In this document: positions 60,399 to 64,000 of the stretch, piece by piece
How positions within the stretch are numbered: the first letter of the stretch is position 1
How the letters are laid out: each line of letters opens with the position of its first letter
Source of the DNA: Telopea speciosissima
Taxonomy: Eukaryota; Streptophyta; Magnoliopsida; Proteales; Proteaceae
Direction: 5' to 3'
Length of the DNA: 64,000 nucleotides
Assembly: GCF_018873765.1 (NCBI RefSeq)
Contig: NC_057925.1
Location: 61,268,970 to 61,332,969 of the forward strand
Notes under the pieces: generated by a model
Databases searched by the model: none
What the model was told of the DNA's origin: nothing
The model's input: only the letters and a program-made list of their open reading frames with translations
Translations under genes and position numbers: made by a program

Positions 60399-60749
60399 GA
60401 GTGCGTTTCGTAACGTTCAGAACAGCATTCTGAACAGTTCTTCTGTTCAAAAAGAACAAAAAAACATGAAAAAATGTTTGGCTTTGCGGTTCGTTTTTTT
60501 GTTCTTTTAGAACGAACCGGAGGTCTTGAGCACCAAAAGAACGTTCTTTGCAGACCGTCTCTGAGACGGTCTGTAAAGAACGAGAACGATTAGACGATCT
60601 AAAATCGACGAAAACCCGTGAAAACCCGTGAAGTTGGAGAAGGCTACTTGCAATCAAACGTTGGGAAGAGAAGGGGAAGAGAAGGAGCAGCAGAGGGGGA
60701 GACCTCTACCTGCAACTCCGGCTTCAAGGTAAGAACTTCAAACCACTCT

Positions 60750-60820
60750 CTCATCTCTCTCTGGCTCTCTCTGGCTCTCTCTCCCTCTCACTCTCTTGCT
60801 CTCTTCCTCTCTCTGTCTCC

Positions 60821-60853
<33 letters not shown>

Positions 60854-60855
60854 AG
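60750..60855. repeat. CT-rich and GC dinucleotide microsatellite
   Basis: CTCTCTCTGG-type repeats from 60750 become (CT)n at 60819-60840 and then (CG)n at 60841-60854, directly before a CGCAG acceptor-like site. It lies in the presumed leader intron of the captured kinase fragment. Confidence 0.8.
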
Positions 60856-61037
60856 AGTCTCTGCAAATCATTTGGCGCTTGTCTCTGTTTGTGAAGTTCC
60901 TTTATGGTTTTGGAAAGCCCCAGATCTGACAAATCTATACTGTTACACACGGTTTTGTCTCAGGAATCCGATTGCGAGATCTGGAATTAAAGGAGTTTTT
61001 TATGCTTTGACGAAGATTAGAAAGCTGTTGCAGAGAT

Positions 61038-61670
61038 TTGGGGCTTAATCGTGATCCCAAGTTGAAATCGAGGCATTCCATCCAACAGGAACGCGGTTCA
61101 CAGTTAAATTTGGGGCTTAATCGTGATTCTGTGCATACCGGACAGTTGCAACGTAATCCGACCACCAGATCTTTATCTCCTCTGCCTAACACTAATCTCT
61201 CAGATTCATTTAAGGAAGCTCAATCTGAGAAGAGGAGATTTTCTACTCCAGGCCTGCGAAGAAAATAACCCGATAGAAAGATTCCCATGAAGATTTTCCC
61301 TAGAGATTCTCATCGTACTCGGGCATCGGATTCCACGTCGTCGTCAACTTCGATTTCTGATAAATTGAATAGCCGAAGGGAGTCATCGTGGACGAAGTAC
61401 TTTGATCATGGAGGAGGAAGGGTCACTGCGGTGGAAACTGCTGCAGATGAATTCAAGGTTGATCTCTCTCAGTTGTTCCATGGGCTTAAGTTTGCCATCT
61501 GAGCTCACAGTCGAATTTACCATGGAATTTATAAGGATGAACCTGTTGCTATGAAGATTCTTAGTCCACCTGATGATGACGAAAATGGAGCCATAGCGGC
61601 TCGGCTGGAGAAGCAGTTCACTAGAGAAGTTACTCATCTGTCTCATCTCCACCATCAAAATGTGATCAAG
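61038..61670 (+). pseudogene. HT1/Raf-like MAPKKK-type protein kinase, N-terminal fragment
   Basis: Frame 1 (61038-61265) encodes PLPNTNLSDSFKEAQSEKRR and FSTPGLRRK. After a frameshift near 61265-61287, frame 2 encodes SWTKYFDHGGGRVTAVETA, DLSQLFHGLKFA, AHSRIYHGIYKDEPVAMKIL and ARLEKQFTREVTHLSHLHHQ, then NVIK before a GT donor at 61671. This matches the start of plant Raf-like serine/threonine/tyrosine kinases of the HT1 type, including the VA(I/V/M)K lysine. TGA at 61500-61502 replaces a residue of the glycine-rich loop, and no catalytic lobe (HRD, DFG) follows, so it is non-functional. An upstream leader at about 60620-60730 ends in a GT donor (AAGGTAAGAA), so promoter and 5' UTR may have been captured too. 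Confidence 0.8.
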
Positions 61671-63183
61671 GTAGCTCAAGTCTCTCTTTTCTTTGTTTAT
61701 GTTTTATTTTTGTTTTTACCTTTTTTATTTTCATCTTTTAGGGTTCACGGGCGAGGGATCCTAGTACTCAACTTTTATCGAATTATGATCACTGAATTAT
61801 TATGTTGTAGCAGCAATATACTCTATTTCCCTTTGTGCCTTCATGTTTATGCGTTGCAGCCATTCTACTATTTGCATTGTTGAGTTCAGTGATATTGAAC
61901 TGCTAGTTGTTCTGTTCTGATCTAATTTTTGTTTTAAGTTATCTTGTGGAAGACAATTGTGAGAGATTGCTCCCCAAGCTTATTACAGTGTGTCATTTGG
62001 GAACCTAGAGTCAGATAATTAGGGTTTTTTTTTTTTTTTTAGCAGTTAACCCTTAGTTTTTTGTGCCCAAACTATCTATTATTCCTATGAATCTGATTGT
62101 AATTCCATTTCAATTCATCATTTGTTTAAGCCATAAAACATTCAAAAAAAAAAAGCAAATCAATCCACAACTGAGTTTTAATAATAGGCAAACCTGATCT
62201 TCCTGTGATTTGGGTTTTGAACTGGAATTAGTTGACTCTCCACTTTCAGTTTCACATTGCTTCAAAGCTCTCTCTTTCATGGAAGGTGTTGAAGCAGGGC
62301 TTGGACTACTTGAGCTGAGTTCAGGTGGAGTACTTTGAGTACCCACATCTATAGTATTTATATTCTCTATTTTCTTGTCTACATTCAAAACCACAAAAAT
62401 TTGGGAAACTGGTGATATCTCCCAAACAAGAAATCTGATCAGATTCCAACACTATTTACTTCAGATCTATCCATCAGATTTGAGCCAAAATTTGGGAAAC
62501 CATTCTTCTCCATATAATTGACCTTCGACCAGCTTTTGGACCATATCTGAAACTTTGATTTGCTGTTATTAAATTTATTTTTAAATCTGGTTTCTAAATC
62601 TGTCACTGTGAAAACCATCCAAGAGAATTTGAAACAGGTCAAATTTTAATAAGATATTAATCATGAGATGTGATCTTCAGCCCAGAAGGACTTGATTGGA
62701 TGATATTGATCTGGGTATGACAAGGGAGAATGGTTCAACCCTGAACTTTTGATTTCTGATCTGAGTACCCTAGGGGGGGACTATCATATGATTGCCCTTT
62801 AAATTATAAGTTGTTCAACTTTCATATCCATACCTTTTTTTTCCTTTACTTTTTTCCACTCACATAGGAGAAAGGGGATTGGGGAAGACAGAAATTACTG
62901 AGAAAGGAAGCAATGAATGGCAGGTAAGAGCAGGGCCCATTTATGTTATCTCTTAGGACCAATTTCAAAAGGTTCTGACATTGGCACCCCCATTTTTCTG
63001 TTTGTACTAATAGCCTTTTCTTTGAAAAACAAAAAATTTCTTTACTTTTCATGTCCAAAATAACCAAGTGCTTCAGTTAGTTAAGATCATTCAGTCTATG
63101 GAATCTCTTGGCTTTCTAGAATCCAAAAGAATGGAAAATATAATTTGGTTTAATCTGTTGTGTTAATTCATTGACAATTTGAT
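61671..63183. other. interior of the Harbinger-like element without a recognised gene
   Basis: T-rich, as expected for the kinase intron at 61671-62100. A minus-strand open stretch at 62394-62110 (STPPELSSSSPSPASTPSMK) has no assignable product. The rest is AT-rich with GATCTG/ATCAGAT words. Confidence 0.4.
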
Positions 63184-63263
63184 GGGCCTTTAGCTCAAAT
63201 TGGTAGAGCACTTGAAACATGAGCATGTTCCAAGAGGATGGTGGTTCGAGTCCACCTAGGCCC
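63184..63263 (+). tRNA. tRNA-like gene with intact A and B boxes, identity uncertain (possible pseudogene)
   Basis: The acceptor arms GGGCCT/AGGCCC pair (six pairs plus one T-T mismatch). The D arm is GCTC...GAGC with A box TAGCTCAAATTGG, and the T arm is GTGG/CCAC with B box GGTTCGAGTCC. The anticodon region CTTG-AAACATGAGCATGTTC-CAAG has a four-pair stem and a 16-nt loop that itself can pair (ACATG/CATGT). A normal 7-nt loop with T33 is absent, so no anticodon can be named. It could be an intron-bearing tRNA or, more likely, a tRNA pseudogene or tRNA-derived element. There is no clean T-run terminator. Confidence 0.5.
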
Positions 63264-63654
63264 TCTTTATTCAACTGTTCATAGCATAGTTAATTATGCC
63301 AGTAATCCACTCAAAAACTCAAATTTAATAGCATATTTGAAATTTGACATCTTTTTATACTTACTTTGGTTATTTTAATGAAATATTTTAATTTTATGCT
63401 AAGGTTGGTAAGAGAAAAGAATTTTAAAGTCTTTTTTAGTATAATTGACAAAGAAATAACATTATTATAATTAATATCAAATAGGGAAGAACAGATTTTA
63501 TCAAACACCATTTTCGTTCTGAACAACGTTCTTGAGAACGTTACCAAACAGTCATTTTCAGTCTCAGAAAGCCGTTCTAGACCAAGAACGTAAAAAAACG
63601 TTTCTAGTCAAGAATGGGCGTTCTTTGTTCAGACCATTACCAAACGCAGCCTTA

Positions 63655-63798
63655 GTCTTCTTCCTGTTCTCTTATATCCGTTTCTGTTCTGCCATTCGAC
63701 CAGCCCATCCCCGCAGAAACCCTCTCCTTCTCCCAACCCCAACTGTAACCTTCCCTTTCCCTTCCACAGCAACCACTCTCCTCACTCGATTTCACCCC

Positions 63799-63832
<34 letters not shown>

Positions 63833-64000
63833 TTGGTTTCCCTGCTGTGATTACAAGCAAAATAAACCGACCAGCAACCTCTTATCTCCTTCTTCTTCTT
63901 CTCTCGCTGCAACAGCGAGCAAAAATATAACCTCAACACCCCCCCTGGCTTCCACTGAAACCCTCGCCCCCGTGTTCCGCCAGAAACCAGAAACCAAAAA
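63655..64000. other. window end, pyrimidine-rich sequence
   Basis: Pyrimidine-rich (TTCTTCTTC, CCCTTTCCC) with an A run of about 23 at 63799-63822. It could be a leader of a gene beyond the window. No coding assignment was possible. Confidence 0.35.

Larger units (their letters stand above)
60399..63651. mobile_element. PIF/Harbinger-like non-autonomous element carrying captured sequences
   Basis: The left end GAGTGCGTTTCGTAACG and right end (reverse complement GGCTGCGTTTGGTAATG) are imperfect 17-bp inverted repeats with the same GNNTGCGTTTGGTAA pattern. The trinucleotide TTA flanks both sides (60396-60398 and 63652-63654), the hallmark 3-bp target of PIF/Harbinger. GTTC/GAAC-rich subterminal stretches at 60415-60590 and 63500-63630 mirror each other. 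No transposase was seen. The 3.25-kb interior holds a kinase first-exon fragment, a leader with CT/GC repeats and a tRNA-like sequence. Alternative: two unrelated end-like sequences by chance. Confidence 0.65.

Overview
This window is nuclear DNA of a flowering plant. It has AT-rich intergenic DNA, GT-AG introns, plant-type genes on both strands (trichome birefringence-like, eukaryotic formate-tetrahydrofolate ligase, a chloroplast WCRKC thioredoxin, UBP12/13-like) and dense plant transposons (Copia, L1-type LINE, hAT, Mutator-like and PIF/Harbinger-like elements). The species cannot be named from this window. Nothing prokaryotic or viral was seen.

Layout. About 1-4.3 kb is a nested transposon graveyard: a hAT-type MITE, a LINE endonuclease remnant, a minus-strand Copia element with 5' LTR, primer-binding site and gag, inserted in the RNase H end of a plus-strand Copia element. 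Bases 4328-10258 are one structurally complete but mutated minus-strand LINE bounded by a 14-bp target-site duplication. Bases 10585-14636 hold the 3' half of a UBP12/13-like deubiquitinase locus with eleven exons and two in-frame stops. About 15-24.3 kb is repeat-rich: a 251-bp tandem duplication, a hairpin element, and a roughly 1.8-kb element with long terminal inverted repeats. Bases 24301-26705 (minus) are an intact five-exon TBL/TBR-family gene. About 27-36.9 kb holds a diverged second copy of the 19.2-kb sequence, split by a hAT-type insertion, plus hairpin elements, another hAT-type element with a perfect 8-bp duplication, and a Mutator-like element carrying what looks like a captured IQD first exon. 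Bases 36912-44227 (minus) are an intact five-exon formate-tetrahydrofolate ligase gene whose 4.3-kb second intron hosts a Copia gag relic. Bases 46899-49915 (plus) are an intact five-exon WCRKC thioredoxin-like gene with an 18-nt microexon and two hairpin elements in one intron. Bases 52698-52991 (minus) are a small membrane-protein gene. The end of the window has a 1.2-kb near-palindrome (57.5-58.7 kb) and a 3.25-kb PIF/Harbinger-like element (60.4-63.65 kb) carrying an HT1/Raf-like kinase fragment and a tRNA-like sequence.

The functional genes do not form a pathway; they are independent single-copy-style plant genes. The most unusual signal is a swarm of about ten short (roughly 85-180 bp) near-perfect hairpin elements. 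Several share a conserved core and GATCCTCTAC-type ends, but their arm sequences differ between copies while remaining complementary within each copy. The gene-capturing transposons (IQD-like and kinase fragments) are the next most interesting.
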